NCBI GenBank assembly: GCA_964500675.1
Contig: CAZCNY010000002.1
Coordinates: forward strand, 434,001-498,000
Origin: CAMLJR01 sp964500675
GTDB lineage: Bacteria; Pseudomonadota; Gammaproteobacteria; Pseudomonadales; CAMLJR01
DNA: 64,000 nt
Direction: 5' to 3'
Part shown: piece after piece, positions 25,871 to 35,261 of the stretch
Layout of the letters: every line of letters begins with the position of its first letter
Position numbering within the stretch: position 1 is the first letter of the stretch
Translations under genes and position numbers: made by a program
The notes under the pieces: generated by a model
Databases searched by the model: none
What the model was told of the DNA's origin: nothing
What the model saw: the letters and a program-made list of their open reading frames with translations, nothing else

Positions 25871-28435
25871 TCACACCCACAGCATACAGCCCATTTCAAA
25901 CGGGTGGCTCAGCAAACGATGATGCGGGTAAATACGCAATTTGTAATGCACGAGTCCGTATTGTTCAGCGGTGAATTCAAGCGCGAATTCAACTTCGTCG
26001 CCATTTTGTGCAACCGGTTTGAATAGGCGCCGGTCGAACGAGAAGAATTTGCCGCCGCTGGGAATTTTGCCGAGCAGGCATTCAACCACAACATCCTCGG
26101 GTTGCAAGCCGTTGAGATGCGCGTGCAAGCGCAGCGACATCGCGTCGCGAAATGCGATCTGCTGCGTTGGCGCTGCCGCGAGCGCAATCGATACACCGGG
26201 CCAGCGCTGTTTCACGTTCTGTTTCCACGCCGCGAGTTTGCGCGCGTTGGCGGCGTTGTCGCCCGCGAGCAATGCCATCTGCCGCGCGGCTGGACCGTAA
26301 AACTTACGCACATAATCCATCACCATGCGCTGCGCGTTGAAATGCGGAATGATCGATTTCATCGACGCTTTCGATAATGTCACCCAATCCGCCGAATAAC
26401 CCTTGCCGTCGTGTTTGTAGAAAAGCGGCATCACCTCGAATTCGAGGATATCGAGCAGATCGTCGGCTTCTTCGCGATTGCGTTCGTCGGAGCTGGCTAC
26501 CGGGAGGCGCGGCGTGATCGCCCAGCCGTTGTGGTGGTTGTAGCCTTCGCCCCACCAGCCATCGAGCACGCTCAAATTAATTGCGCCGTTAATCGCGGCT
26601 TTTTCGCCCGAGGTGCCGCTCGCTTCGAGCGGGTATTCGGGTGTGTTGAGCCAGACGTCGACGCCCGCAACCAAGCTGCGCGCCAGCGCGAGATCGTAGC
26701 CTTCGAGCAAAATGATTTTGCCGATGAATTCGGGCCGCAGCGACAATTCGTGTATGACTTTAATCAATTGCTGACCGGGTTGATCGTTCGGATGCGCCTT
26801 ACCCGCAAAAATCATCACACCGGGCCGCTCGGGATGATTGAGAATTTTCGCGAGCCGGTCGAGATCGGAAAATAATAAAGTTGCGCGTTTATACGTGGCG
26901 AAGCGGCGCGCGAAACCGAACACGACGATATCGCGATCGGGATCGCTGATTTCGCGCGTGATGCGTTTGGTCAGCGAATGGCTGCTGCCGTTGCGCTCGC
27001 ACTGACGCACGACGCGCTCGCACACCTCTTCGAGCAATTGGTGTTTCAGCGCTTTGTGAATGCTCCAATAATGGTGATCGGGAATGTCGTCGACGCGCTT
27101 CCAAAATTCGGGATCGAGCAATTCGCTCTGCCATTCGTTGAAGCGCATATCGAACAGGCTCACCCATTCGCGCGCGAGAAACGTCGGCACATGCACGCCA
27201 TTGGTGATGTAGTCGATCGGATTTTCTGCGGGCGGAATTTGCGGCCACAAGCCGCCTTCCATGTGCGACGCGACACCGCCGTGAATGCGACTGACGCCGT
27301 TGTGAAAGCGCGAGCCGCGCAGCGCGAGCGTCGTCATATTGAAATCGTGTTCGCCACCGGTGGCCTGACCCAGCGCGAACAGCGCATTGAAATCGAGTCC
27401 GAGTTCGTTCGTGTAATGCGCGAAATATGTGCTCATCAATTCGCGGCTGAAAAAATCGTGTCCGGCCGGCACGGGTGTGTGCGTGGTAAACAGCGTGCCC
27501 GCTGCGATCAACTCAAGCGCCGCGGCGAAATCGAGTCCGGCGGCAATCGCATTGCGGCAGCGCTCCAAAATTTGAAACGCGGCGTGACCTTCATTGATAT
27601 GCCACGCGCTCGGTTTGAGGTTGAGCATTTGCAGCGCGCGCACGCCGCCGACGCCGAGCACGATCTCCTGCTGAATACGCGTCTCTTTATCGCCGCCGTA
27701 GAGACGATGCGTGATGCCGCGGTCGCGCTCCTGATTTTCGGGGAGATCGGTGTCGAGCAAATACAAGCGAATGTGCCCGGCTTTTGCTTCCCACACGCGC
27801 ACATGCACCGTGCGCCCCGGAAATTGCAAACCGAAATGCAGCGGCTCGCGCTGTTCTTGTTGGTTGGGGGCGAGCGCGGGTTTGATCGGCAAATCGTCGC
27901 AATGATTGTCGGTGTACTGCGCGATTTGATGGCCGTGCCCGTCGATCGTCTGCGTGAAATAACCTTGTTTATACAACAGGCCGACGCCGATGAAGGGAAT
28001 GCCGAGATCGCTGGCGGCTTTGCAGTGATCGCCGGCGAGAATGCCGAGCCCGCCGGAGTAAATCGGAAAACTTTCGTGAAAGCCGAACTCGGCGCAAAAG
28101 TACGCGACCAGATCGCGCTGCGGATCGAGTATTTCGGCGCACTCGGGACGCGGTCGCGTTTCGAGGTAGGTGTCGTAGCCGGCGATGACGCGGCGGTAGT
28201 CGTCCATGAATGCGCGATCGTGCAGCGCTTCATCGAGCGTGCGCTGGCGCAAACGGCGCAGAAACACCTTCGGATTGTGGCCGCAGTCTTCCCACAGGGA
28301 ATTGTCGAGCCGCGAAAAAATGCGCCGCACGTTGCGGTCCCAGCTGTACAGCAAATCGTTAGCGAGTTCGTTGAGGCGGCTCAGCGGTTCGGGCAGTCGC
28401 GGTTGAATTTCAAGCTTGAAAAAAGTGCCGGACAT
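25871..28435 (-). CDS. glgP: Glycogen/alpha-glucan phosphorylase
   Basis: 854 residues, GT35. The N-terminal DUF3417 segment (LPEPLSRLNELANDLLYSW, about 14-32) marks the alpha-glucan phosphorylase branch with this extra domain. The pyridoxal-phosphate Lys is in the EASGTSGEKAAINGAINLS segment. Other catalytic-core signs are NEGHAAF, THTPVPAGHD, GFARRFATYKRA and FAGKAHPNDQPGQ. It releases glucose-1-phosphate from glycogen and supplies the degradation half of the glycogen cycle encoded at 33.7-42.2 kb. It is divergent from dbpA; the 160-base gap holds both promoters. Confidence 0.95.
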   Translation of the reverse strand: MSGTFFKLEIQPRLPEPLSRLNELANDLLYSWDRNVRRIFSRLDNSLWEDCGHNPKVFLRRLRQRTLDEALHDRAFMDDYRRVIAGYDTYLETRPRPECAEILDPQRDLVAYFCAEFGFHESFPIYSGGLGILAGDHCKAASDLGIPFIGVGLLYKQGYFTQTIDGHGHQIAQYTDNHCDDLPIKPALAPNQQEQREPLHFGLQFPGRTVHVRVWEAKAGHIRLYLLDTDLPENQERDRGITHRLYGGDKETRIQQEIVLGVGGVRALQMLNLKPSAWHINEGHAAFQILERCRNAIAAGLDFAAALELIAAGTLFTTHTPVPAGHDFFSRELMSTYFAHYTNELGLDFNALFALGQATGGEHDFNMTTLALRGSRFHNGVSRIHGGVASHMEGGLWPQIPPAENPIDYITNGVHVPTFLAREWVSLFDMRFNEWQSELLDPEFWKRVDDIPDHHYWSIHKALKHQLLEEVCERVVRQCERNGSSHSLTKRITREISDPDRDIVVFGFARRFATYKRATLLFSDLDRLAKILNHPERPGVMIFAGKAHPNDQPGQQLIKVIHELSLRPEFIGKIILLEGYDLALARSLVAGVDVWLNTPEYPLEASGTSGEKAAINGAINLSVLDGWWGEGYNHHNGWAITPRLPVASSDERNREEADDLLDILEFEVMPLFYKHDGKGYSADWVTLSKASMKSIIPHFNAQRMVMDYVRKFYGPAARQMALLAGDNAANARKLAAWKQNVKQRWPGVSIALAAAPTQQIAFRDAMSLRLHAHLNGLQPEDVVVECLLGKIPSGGKFFSFDRRLFKPVAQNGDEVEFALEFTAEQYGLVHYKLRIYPHHRLLSHPFEMGCMLWV

Positions 28436-28596
28436 GAGGGCGGTCCTTGTTCAAATAATATGGCAGGAATTGTGACATAGATTAGCTCGGTGCAAGTTGG
28501 ATTATAGGTCACTCAACTTATGAAGCAGCATACGTTCCAAGTATGCGAGGGGTTCGTGCTTGCATTCCGTCGCGCCGCACATGACTATGCGCGGCT

Positions 28597-29997
28597 ATGA
28601 CGATACCAACAGGTACCATTAGCAATTCATTCACCGCGCTGCCGTTGCCAGCGGCGATGCTCGATAACCTCGCCAGTCTGGGTTTTACCCAGATGACGCC
28701 GATTCAGGCGCAGAGTTTGCCGCCGATTTTGCAGAATCGCGATTTGATCGGCAAAGCCAAAACCGGCAGCGGCAAAACCGCTGCGTTTGGTATCGGTTTG
28801 CTGTGCAAATTAAACGTGCGCGAATTTCGCATTCAGGTATTGGTGTTATGCCCGACGCGCGAATTGGCCGATCAGGTCGGCAAGGATATTCGCCAGCTCG
28901 CGCGCTTTCAGCACAATACTAAAGTGTTGACGTTGTGCGGCGGTGTGTCGATCGGCCGGCAGATCGGTTCGCTCGAACACGGCGCGCATATCATCGTCGG
29001 CACGCCGGGGCGCATTCAGGATCACCTGCGCAAAGGCACGCTCGATTTGCAGCACGTGCAGATGCTGGTATTGGACGAAGCCGATCGCATGCTCGATATG
29101 GGTTTTATCGATGCGATCAACGCGATTATCGAACAGGTGCCGAAGCAGCGGCAGACCTTGTTGTTTTCCGCGACGTTTCCCGCTGCGATCAAAACGATGA
29201 GTGCGTCGATTCAAAACGACCCGGTCGAGGTCAGCGTCGAATCGACCCACAGCGAAGCGCAGATTCAGCAAGTATTTTATGAAGCCGAACCGGACTTTAG
29301 AAGCCGCGCCTTGATCGCCCTGTTAGGGCATTATCGACCGGCGTCGGCGCTGATTTTCTGCAACACCAAAGCGCAGTGTCAAGAAGTGGTCGAAGCCTTG
29401 CAGCAGCGTGGGATTGCCGCGCTGGCGATACATGGCGATCTGGAGCAGAAAGAGCGCGATCAAGTCTTGGTGCGTTTCTCGAATAAAAGTGTGCCGTTCT
29501 TGGTGGCCACCGATGTCGCGGCGCGCGGGCTCGACATCAAGGGTCTAGCGGCGGTGATCAACTATGAATTATCGCGCGATCCCGAAGTGCATATTCATCG
29601 CATCGGCCGCACCGGTCGCGCCGGCAACGAAGGTTTGGCGCTGAGTTTATACACACCTGCCGAAGCGCGTCGCGTCACCGCGATCGAAACCTATCAAAAC
29701 AGCCCGATCAATCTCGGTCAGCTCGATAAGTTGCGCGTAAAGGAAGAAGTCGAAGTGGCGCCGTCGATGGTGACGATCTGCATCGATGCCGGCCGCAAAA
29801 ACAAAGTACGCGCCGGCGATATTTTGGGTGCGTTGACGGGCGAGGGCGGCATACCCGGCAGCGCCGTCGGCAAGATTGATATTTCGGATTTTCACGCCTA
29901 TGTCGCCATCGACAGCGAGCACGTCAATCAGGCGCTACAATGTCTCGCGAATGGAAAAATTAAAGGCCGTACCTTTAAAGTGCGAAAAATGCGTTAG
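28597..29997 (+). CDS. dbpA: ATP-dependent RNA helicase DbpA
   Basis: 466 residues. Q motif MTPIQAQSLP, motif I AKTGSGKT, Ia PTRELADQVG, II VLDEADRMLD, III FSATFPA, V ATDVAARGLDIK, VI HRIGRTGRAG. The C-terminal DbpA RNA-binding domain (about 390-466) includes RKNKVRAGDILGALTGE and IKGRTFKVRKM. DbpA binds hairpin 92 of 23S rRNA and assists 50S assembly. It faces the MCP gene tail to tail. Confidence 0.96.
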   Translation: MTIPTGTISNSFTALPLPAAMLDNLASLGFTQMTPIQAQSLPPILQNRDLIGKAKTGSGKTAAFGIGLLCKLNVREFRIQVLVLCPTRELADQVGKDIRQLARFQHNTKVLTLCGGVSIGRQIGSLEHGAHIIVGTPGRIQDHLRKGTLDLQHVQMLVLDEADRMLDMGFIDAINAIIEQVPKQRQTLLFSATFPAAIKTMSASIQNDPVEVSVESTHSEAQIQQVFYEAEPDFRSRALIALLGHYRPASALIFCNTKAQCQEVVEALQQRGIAALAIHGDLEQKERDQVLVRFSNKSVPFLVATDVAARGLDIKGLAAVINYELSRDPEVHIHRIGRTGRAGNEGLALSLYTPAEARRVTAIETYQNSPINLGQLDKLRVKEEVEVAPSMVTICIDAGRKNKVRAGDILGALTGEGGIPGSAVGKIDISDFHAYVAIDSEHVNQALQCLANGKIKGRTFKVRKMR

Positions 29998-30003
29998 CGA
30001 GAT

Positions 30004-30021
30004 GTTTTAGCTGGCTAAAAC
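30004..30021. terminator. Palindrome between convergent dbpA and MCP genes
   Basis: GTTTTAGC (30004-30011) and GCTAAAAC (30014-30021) form a perfect 8-base inverted repeat overlapping the MCP stop codon. The A+T-rich stem could act as a weak bidirectional terminator; no T-run follows. Confidence 0.4.
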
Positions 30022-31610
30022 TTCGCAAATTCTGATTCATCGAGTGCAATCGATTTTTTCTCAGCGCGTTTTCGAGTTGGCACTGACTCAGTCTGCACCG
30101 GTCCACTGTCTTGCGTGTTGTCATCGCCGGATTTGAAGAAGGCCATGGTTTGCTTCAACAATTGCGCTCGGCCACTCATCTCTTCGGCGGTGGCCGCCAG
30201 TTCTTCCGAGCTTGCAGCATTTTGCTGTGTCGTTGAGCTCAGTAATGCGACGGCGGAATTAATTTGATTGACGCCGGCCGATTGCTCTTCCGACGCGGCG
30301 GTGATTTCCTGAACTAGATCCGACGTTTTCTTAATATTCGGTACCATTTCATCGAGCAGCTTGCCGGCGCGCTCGGATAATTCGACGCTGTTGATGGCGA
30401 CTACACCGATTTCACGCGACGCGGCTTGGCTGCGCTCAGCGAGTTTTCTGACTTCGGCGGCGACTACAGCGAAACCTTTACCGTGATCGCCCGCGCGCGC
30501 CGCTTCAATCGCAGCATTTAACGCGAGCAGATTGGTTTGATAGGCGATATCGTCGATGATGCCGATTTTATTCGCGATCTGTTTCATCGCTGCCACGGTG
30601 GCTTTTACCACTTCACCGCCTTCGGTTGCTTCACGCGCTGCTTTGGTGGCAATCGCATCGGTGATTTTTGAGTTCTCGGTATTTTGCGCGATAGAGGCCG
30701 TCATTTGTTCCACCGATGCGCTGGTTTCTTCGACGCTCGATGCTTGCTGGCTGGTGGCGCGGGATAATGAATTTGCTGTTGAGCTAACCTGACCAGACGC
30801 GTGCGCGAGCATTTCAGCGCCACTGTTTACGTCCTTGACGACACTGGCCAGTTTGGCAACCATGTTTTGCATAGAGCGGAGCAGATGGCCTATTTCATCG
30901 CCCGAAGTGATGTCGATAGTCGTTTCTAAATTGCCGGCGGTAATGGCATCGGCAACGGCAGTCGCTTGCTGCATCGGTTGCACAACGAGTTTGCGCGCTA
31001 CCCAATAGACCAAGCCCGGCAACAGCAACGCGAACACGGTTAGGCCAAGTGCGATGCCAACGACCAGCGCGCGCTGCGAGGCCTTCGATACCGCGGTGAC
31101 ATTGTCGGTGAAATGCGTGTAACTCGCGCTGCGGAAACTAGTTAGATCGCTGCGGTATTTACCCAGACTTTCGGACATCGCTTTAATCGCGGCTGGGTCA
31201 GGCGCGGTGCCGGCTAACATCGAAAGGGAAAGCTGTTTCGCTGCGGTGTAATAGTTCTTGAACTCGCTTACCAATTGCGCGGCGTCAGTCGCATACTGAA
31301 GATTTATTGTTTGAATTTTATCGAAATTGGCGAGTATTTCTTTGTTTAATTCTTCGGTCGCTTCGATCTGGTCTTTTTCACCAGCCGATACACCCGCGTT
31401 TAAACTCTCGGTGACTTTTTCCAACAGCGTTACGTTTTCTGTAGCCGCTTCGAGCGTTGGAAAATAGACATGACTTATCTGATCGAGGCGGTGATTGTTT
31501 TGGGTCGAGACAACAAAGCTATAGCTTAGGTAAATAAGAAAACATAATCCGCCGACAATGGGGGCCAACAAAAATTTCCACAGCAGTGGCAATTCTTTGA
31601 GTAATTTCAT
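30015..31610 (-). CDS. Methyl-accepting chemotaxis protein
   Basis: 531 residues. Membrane helix 1 is about residues 13-35. A four-helix periplasmic sensor domain follows (about 36-180), then helix 2 (LVVGIALGLTVFALLLPGLV). The HAMP linker begins RKLVVQPMQQATAVADAI. The cytoplasmic signalling hairpin tip is AYQTNLLALNAAIEAARAGD followed by GKGFAVVAAEVRKLAERS. There is no NWETF-type CheR pentapeptide at the C-terminus. It follows a porin and a PstS-like gene on the same strand (90 bases after the latter), so it may sense the ligand those proteins handle. Confidence 0.94.
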   Translation of the reverse strand: MKLLKELPLLWKFLLAPIVGGLCFLIYLSYSFVVSTQNNHRLDQISHVYFPTLEAATENVTLLEKVTESLNAGVSAGEKDQIEATEELNKEILANFDKIQTINLQYATDAAQLVSEFKNYYTAAKQLSLSMLAGTAPDPAAIKAMSESLGKYRSDLTSFRSASYTHFTDNVTAVSKASQRALVVGIALGLTVFALLLPGLVYWVARKLVVQPMQQATAVADAITAGNLETTIDITSGDEIGHLLRSMQNMVAKLASVVKDVNSGAEMLAHASGQVSSTANSLSRATSQQASSVEETSASVEQMTASIAQNTENSKITDAIATKAAREATEGGEVVKATVAAMKQIANKIGIIDDIAYQTNLLALNAAIEAARAGDHGKGFAVVAAEVRKLAERSQAASREIGVVAINSVELSERAGKLLDEMVPNIKKTSDLVQEITAASEEQSAGVNQINSAVALLSSTTQQNAASSEELAATAEEMSGRAQLLKQTMAFFKSGDDNTQDSGPVQTESVPTRKRAEKKSIALDESEFAKF

Positions 31611-31700
31611 GGCATCCTCATCCAGTTCTTTCGATTTATCTAGAGCTGCGATGGCGCTCTCAATTTGAACACCGCCGCTTAGACTCGTCGATAGATCACG

Positions 31701-32132
31701 TTAGTTTGCGAGCACTACTTTAACACTGCCATCGACCGCGGCTTTATCGATATAGCCGATAGCATTCGGGTTATCGGCGACCAATTTTTTGACCGCTGCG
31801 CTATCGGCTGCTTCCTTGGGCGGCTGCCCCTTACCACTGAAAATAATTTTCGACCAGTACGCTTTTACCTGCGCCGCCGATTTGCTGGCCACCTTGGTAT
31901 AAAATTCGTCGCGGACGGCAGAGCCTTCTTTTTGATCGATGGGAACGGCTTGACCGCCGCCTGGAAGCTCCTTCGATTTACCGAGAAAAATATCGGATGC
32001 TTGATTGGCGGTTAATGTGGAGGTGGAGCTTTTCGCCGAAACCACCACGACCACTTCAGCTGAAACGACATTCACTGCTAAGCAAAGGACAAAACCAATG
32101 GTAGCGCGAGTTATACAGTTTGTAATTCGCAT
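31701..32132 (-). CDS. Small PstS-like (phosphate-binding family) periplasmic protein
   Basis: 143 residues. A signal peptide (about 1-25, LCLAVNVVSA) is followed by VVVVSAKSSTSTLTANQASDIFLGKS and later AIGYIDKAAVDGSVKVVL, the family marks of PBP_like_2 proteins. It is only half the length of a normal PstS, as is usual for this short, stand-alone group. Phosphate binding is not proven for such short members. It starts 12 bases after the porin stop and is presumably in the same operon. Confidence 0.8.
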   Translation of the reverse strand: MRITNCITRATIGFVLCLAVNVVSAEVVVVVSAKSSTSTLTANQASDIFLGKSKELPGGGQAVPIDQKEGSAVRDEFYTKVASKSAAQVKAYWSKIIFSGKGQPPKEAADSAAVKKLVADNPNAIGYIDKAAVDGSVKVVLAN

Positions 32133-32144
32133 GGATTTATCCCC

Positions 32145-33422
32145 TTAAAACACAAAGTCGATGGCGGTGCTGATGACGTTGAAATTGTTGCTGCCTTGAT
32201 AGCTCGCGCCGGCGGGAATAATCAATAATCGACCGGTCGAGTTATCAAACAGGCTCTTCCGATCGTATTGAACTTTTAAATCCGCGTTAAGCATGAAATC
32301 CCAGCGCACGCCGATAGATGCAGTGCGCTGATCGGCCGAAGTGGAAGACAAAATAGCGTTTATGCCGGCGTTCAACGCGGTGGCACCATCGGCAGCTACA
32401 CCGGGTAATCCCGCTGTCGAAATGCCGTCCTCCTTGATGGCGTCTGTTTTGACTTCAGCGAAGGTCACATAGGGTGTGAACTTTTCTATGCGATAACCCG
32501 CGGTGACATAGGCGCTATTCGAATCAGCAATGATGCTTTCGCCTTTGACATGAACATACTCACCCATAACAAACCATGCACCGGGGTCATAGTTTGCGCC
32601 GAGTGTGTAGATACCGATTTTCATGTCGTTGAGCGGATATTTATTCAGCAGTGCATAGGCGTCTGCCGATGCTTGAGGAAAGAACGGCGCGGTGCCTTCA
32701 GCGAATTGTGCTAATCCGCCATAAAGCAGATCCAAGCCGCTCGACTTGAAGTCGATTTGATAAGAGGAGTAACCAGCTCGCAGCGTCAAGGCATCGATCT
32801 CTACGGTGTCGTTGATGCCCCAATCCGGGTTGCCTTGCATTTTGCTGTCTGAAAATTTTGCTGTGGACTGGCCGTAATACGCTTGGACCGTATTGATGAC
32901 TTCGCCGAATTGCTTGCGATAGGTAATATCACCGCCGTCGTTATTGGTGGTGAGTGTGTTGAAATAAACCTCTTCGGGCGGTCGTACCCAAGGATTGGCA
33001 TAACCGACGTTGCGCGAGTCAGAGATTAAAAATGCCGGCAATACGATGCGGCCGAGGCGCACGCTGAGATCGGGTGTGACTTGATATTTAACATTGGCCC
33101 ATTCAATGACGGGCGTCCATGTATTGTCGTACTGATACTGAGTGACAACTTGCACGATCGCAGAAAACTTATCGACGAAGTTCGCGTTGAGCTGCACGCC
33201 AAGCTTGGAATCGCTATACGACTCCCAATCGTGTGACAGACCGGCTCCTTTAGGTTGATACGGCGTGCTGACAAAATCTGCCTTCTCTTCGCTTGAGTGC
33301 ACAACACCCACCGTGCCAAAACCCTTAACGCTAAACATCGATGAGTCAAGGCCTTCAGCAAAGCTCGTTGTCGCGGTCATTGATGCAACTGCAATTGCAG
33401 TTGCGATTAATTTTTTCGACAC
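32145..33422 (-). CDS. Outer-membrane porin
   Basis: 425 residues from the GTG at 33422, which has CGGGAA seven to eight bases upstream and starts the signal peptide SKKLIATAIAVASM directly. An ATG at 33461 in frame would put 13 odd residues before it. After signal cleavage (TTSFAEGLD) the protein is alternating beta strands with aromatic girdles, ending in Phe (AIDFVF), as outer-membrane barrels do. Segments such as LSVRLGRIVLPAFLISDSRN and the final Phe match Gram-negative general porins. The substrate is unknown; the downstream PstS-like gene hints at an anion. Confidence 0.85.
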   Translation of the reverse strand: MSKKLIATAIAVASMTATTSFAEGLDSSMFSVKGFGTVGVVHSSEEKADFVSTPYQPKGAGLSHDWESYSDSKLGVQLNANFVDKFSAIVQVVTQYQYDNTWTPVIEWANVKYQVTPDLSVRLGRIVLPAFLISDSRNVGYANPWVRPPEEVYFNTLTTNNDGGDITYRKQFGEVINTVQAYYGQSTAKFSDSKMQGNPDWGINDTVEIDALTLRAGYSSYQIDFKSSGLDLLYGGLAQFAEGTAPFFPQASADAYALLNKYPLNDMKIGIYTLGANYDPGAWFVMGEYVHVKGESIIADSNSAYVTAGYRIEKFTPYVTFAEVKTDAIKEDGISTAGLPGVAADGATALNAGINAILSSTSADQRTASIGVRWDFMLNADLKVQYDRKSLFDNSTGRLLIIPAGASYQGSNNFNVISTAIDFVF

Positions 33423-33736
33423 TGTGTTGTTCCCGTTGCGGTGGAATGGTTGGGTCACCATAAAGCAGCCTCTTGTGTAGATAAAAAATTTCGTGACAGT
33501 GTTATGCAGCTAAATTTGATTTGTGATTGCGGAGGGGTAAGTAAAAATACTTACTTCTTGCGCGCGGCACGACGCGCCAGCCAATCGAAAGGTCTCGTCT
33601 ATATATAGCAGTTGCATACTGGCGGAGTAAGAGATTAAAAGAGATGCGTCCATCAGCGGATCGCGATATGACAAATACGTTAGACCACTATTCGTGGCTT
33701 ATCAAATTTGGTTTGCAGTGCGTTTTTGTTTAATCT
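33423..33736. other. Non-coding interval upstream of the porin operon and downstream of glgA
   Basis: 314 bases. It holds a short palindrome (33537-33554) about 115 bases before the porin start. No RNA gene or clear glgA terminator is seen. Confidence 0.5.
33537..33554. promoter_or_regulatory. Possible operator palindrome upstream of the porin
   Basis: GTAAGTA (33537-33543), AAAA, TACTTAC (33548-33554) is a perfect 7-base inverted repeat with a 4-base spacer. It lies upstream of the porin start on the minus strand. It has the form of a dimer-binding site, but it matches no operator I know. Confidence 0.35.
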
Positions 33737-35197
33737 TCAGAGGCTGATTAAGTGTGCAATCGAATCGAGATACAGTTGTTGATACATTGTCGCGCTCTGC
33801 TGCCACGAAAAATCTCGGCTCATCCCGTGCAATTGCAATTGGCGCCAGCGTTTATCGTTGCGATACGTTTCCAGTGCACGCACGAGCGTTTGACGCATCG
33901 CGTCCGCAGTAGCGCCTTCGAATACGAATCCATTCGCAGTGCCATCGGCCAGCGCGGCTTCGCTCATATCGACGACGGTGTCGGCGAGGCCGCCGACGCG
34001 ATGCACGAGCGGCACGGTGCCGTAGCGCAGGCTGTACATCTGATTCAAACCGCACGGCTCGAAACGCGACGGCATCAGAAATAAATCGGCGCTGGCTTCG
34101 ATGCGATGCGCGAGCGTTTCGTTGTAGCCGATCGTCACAGCAATACGCTGTGGGTATTTTTTCATCGCGGCGCGCAGTGCGTTTTCAAATTCGCGCTCGC
34201 CGCTGCCGAGCAATACCAGTTGCGCAGCGTGCGCGAGTAACGTATCGATGCACGCGAGCAGCCAATCGACGCCTTTCTGTTCGACGAGGCGGCCGACGAA
34301 TCCCACGAGCGGAATCGCACCATCGATCGGCAAACCGAATTGGCGCTGTAACGCCAATTTATTCTGCATTTTCAATGCCAGCGTGCGGCGATTGTAACGC
34401 TGCACCAATTGCGTGTCGGTGCCGGGATTCCATTCGCCGTCATCGATACCGTTGAGAATGCCGCTGAGATGCGCGCCGCGAAAGCGCAGCAAACCATCGA
34501 GACCGTAGCCGAATGCCGCCGTTTGAATTTCGCGCGCGTACGTCGGACTTACCGTGTTGACGCGATCGGCAAATACGATGCCGCCTTTGATAAATGAAAA
34601 TTGCCCGTGAAATTCGAGTGCGTCGTAATTCCAGAAACGCGCGGGCAGATTCGTCGCCAAAAATGCAGCGTAGGAAAACAGCCCCTGATAGGCGAGATTG
34701 TGAATCGTGAAAACCGTCGCGGGCCGCTGCGCTTCCATACTCAACAGCGCCGGCGCGAGCGCGGTCTGCCAATCGTTGCAATGCAATAGGTCGGGCTGCC
34801 AGGCGCAGCCGCAGCGATTGAGTGCAAGTTCGGCGGCAGCGCGGGACAATAAAAAGAAACGTCGATCGTTATCGAGAAAAGCGTGGCCGTGTTCGTCGAG
34901 ATAGGGATTGCCGGGGCGATCGAATAATTCGGGGCAATCGAGCAGCCAGGTTTTGACGCGCGTGCCGGGCAGGCGCGATTCCAATAGATTGATGACACAG
35001 CCGTCGAGCGTGACAGTCGAAATTTTTTTTAAACCGGTCGCGCGCGCTTTGACGAGCGCATCGCGGTACGCGGGCAGCAACACGCGGACATCGTGACCGA
35101 GCGATAACAACGCGCGCGGCAGACTGCCGCTGACATCGGCAAGCCCACCGGTTTTAATCAGCGGATGCGCTTCGCTCGTGGCAAATAAAATGCGCAA
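33737..35197 (-). CDS. glgA: Glycogen synthase
   Basis: 486 residues, GT5. The N-terminal ADP-glucose site motif is in HPLIKTGGLADVSGSLPRAL (Lys of KTGGL). Further signs are TIHNLAYQGLF, the VNTVSPTYAREI segment, GFVGRLVEQKG and the C-terminal PSRFEPCGLNQMYSLRYGT. It adds glucose from ADP-glucose to glycogen. It lies 64 bases downstream of glgB on the same strand, and both are divergent from glgC. Confidence 0.96.
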   Translation of the reverse strand: MRILFATSEAHPLIKTGGLADVSGSLPRALLSLGHDVRVLLPAYRDALVKARATGLKKISTVTLDGCVINLLESRLPGTRVKTWLLDCPELFDRPGNPYLDEHGHAFLDNDRRFFLLSRAAAELALNRCGCAWQPDLLHCNDWQTALAPALLSMEAQRPATVFTIHNLAYQGLFSYAAFLATNLPARFWNYDALEFHGQFSFIKGGIVFADRVNTVSPTYAREIQTAAFGYGLDGLLRFRGAHLSGILNGIDDGEWNPGTDTQLVQRYNRRTLALKMQNKLALQRQFGLPIDGAIPLVGFVGRLVEQKGVDWLLACIDTLLAHAAQLVLLGSGEREFENALRAAMKKYPQRIAVTIGYNETLAHRIEASADLFLMPSRFEPCGLNQMYSLRYGTVPLVHRVGGLADTVVDMSEAALADGTANGFVFEGATADAMRQTLVRALETYRNDKRWRQLQLHGMSRDFSWQQSATMYQQLYLDSIAHLISL

Positions 35198-35261
35198 TTT
35201 TTATTTCCTTAAGCTGTTTCCCCGCTCCCTGCGGGCCCTAAAGGGTCTAACGGAGAGGAGA

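Noticed and set aside
26978..28480. 500-codon plus-strand open frame opposite glgP
   Set aside because: Antisense shadow of glycogen phosphorylase with low-complexity, Arg/Ala-rich translation and no motif.
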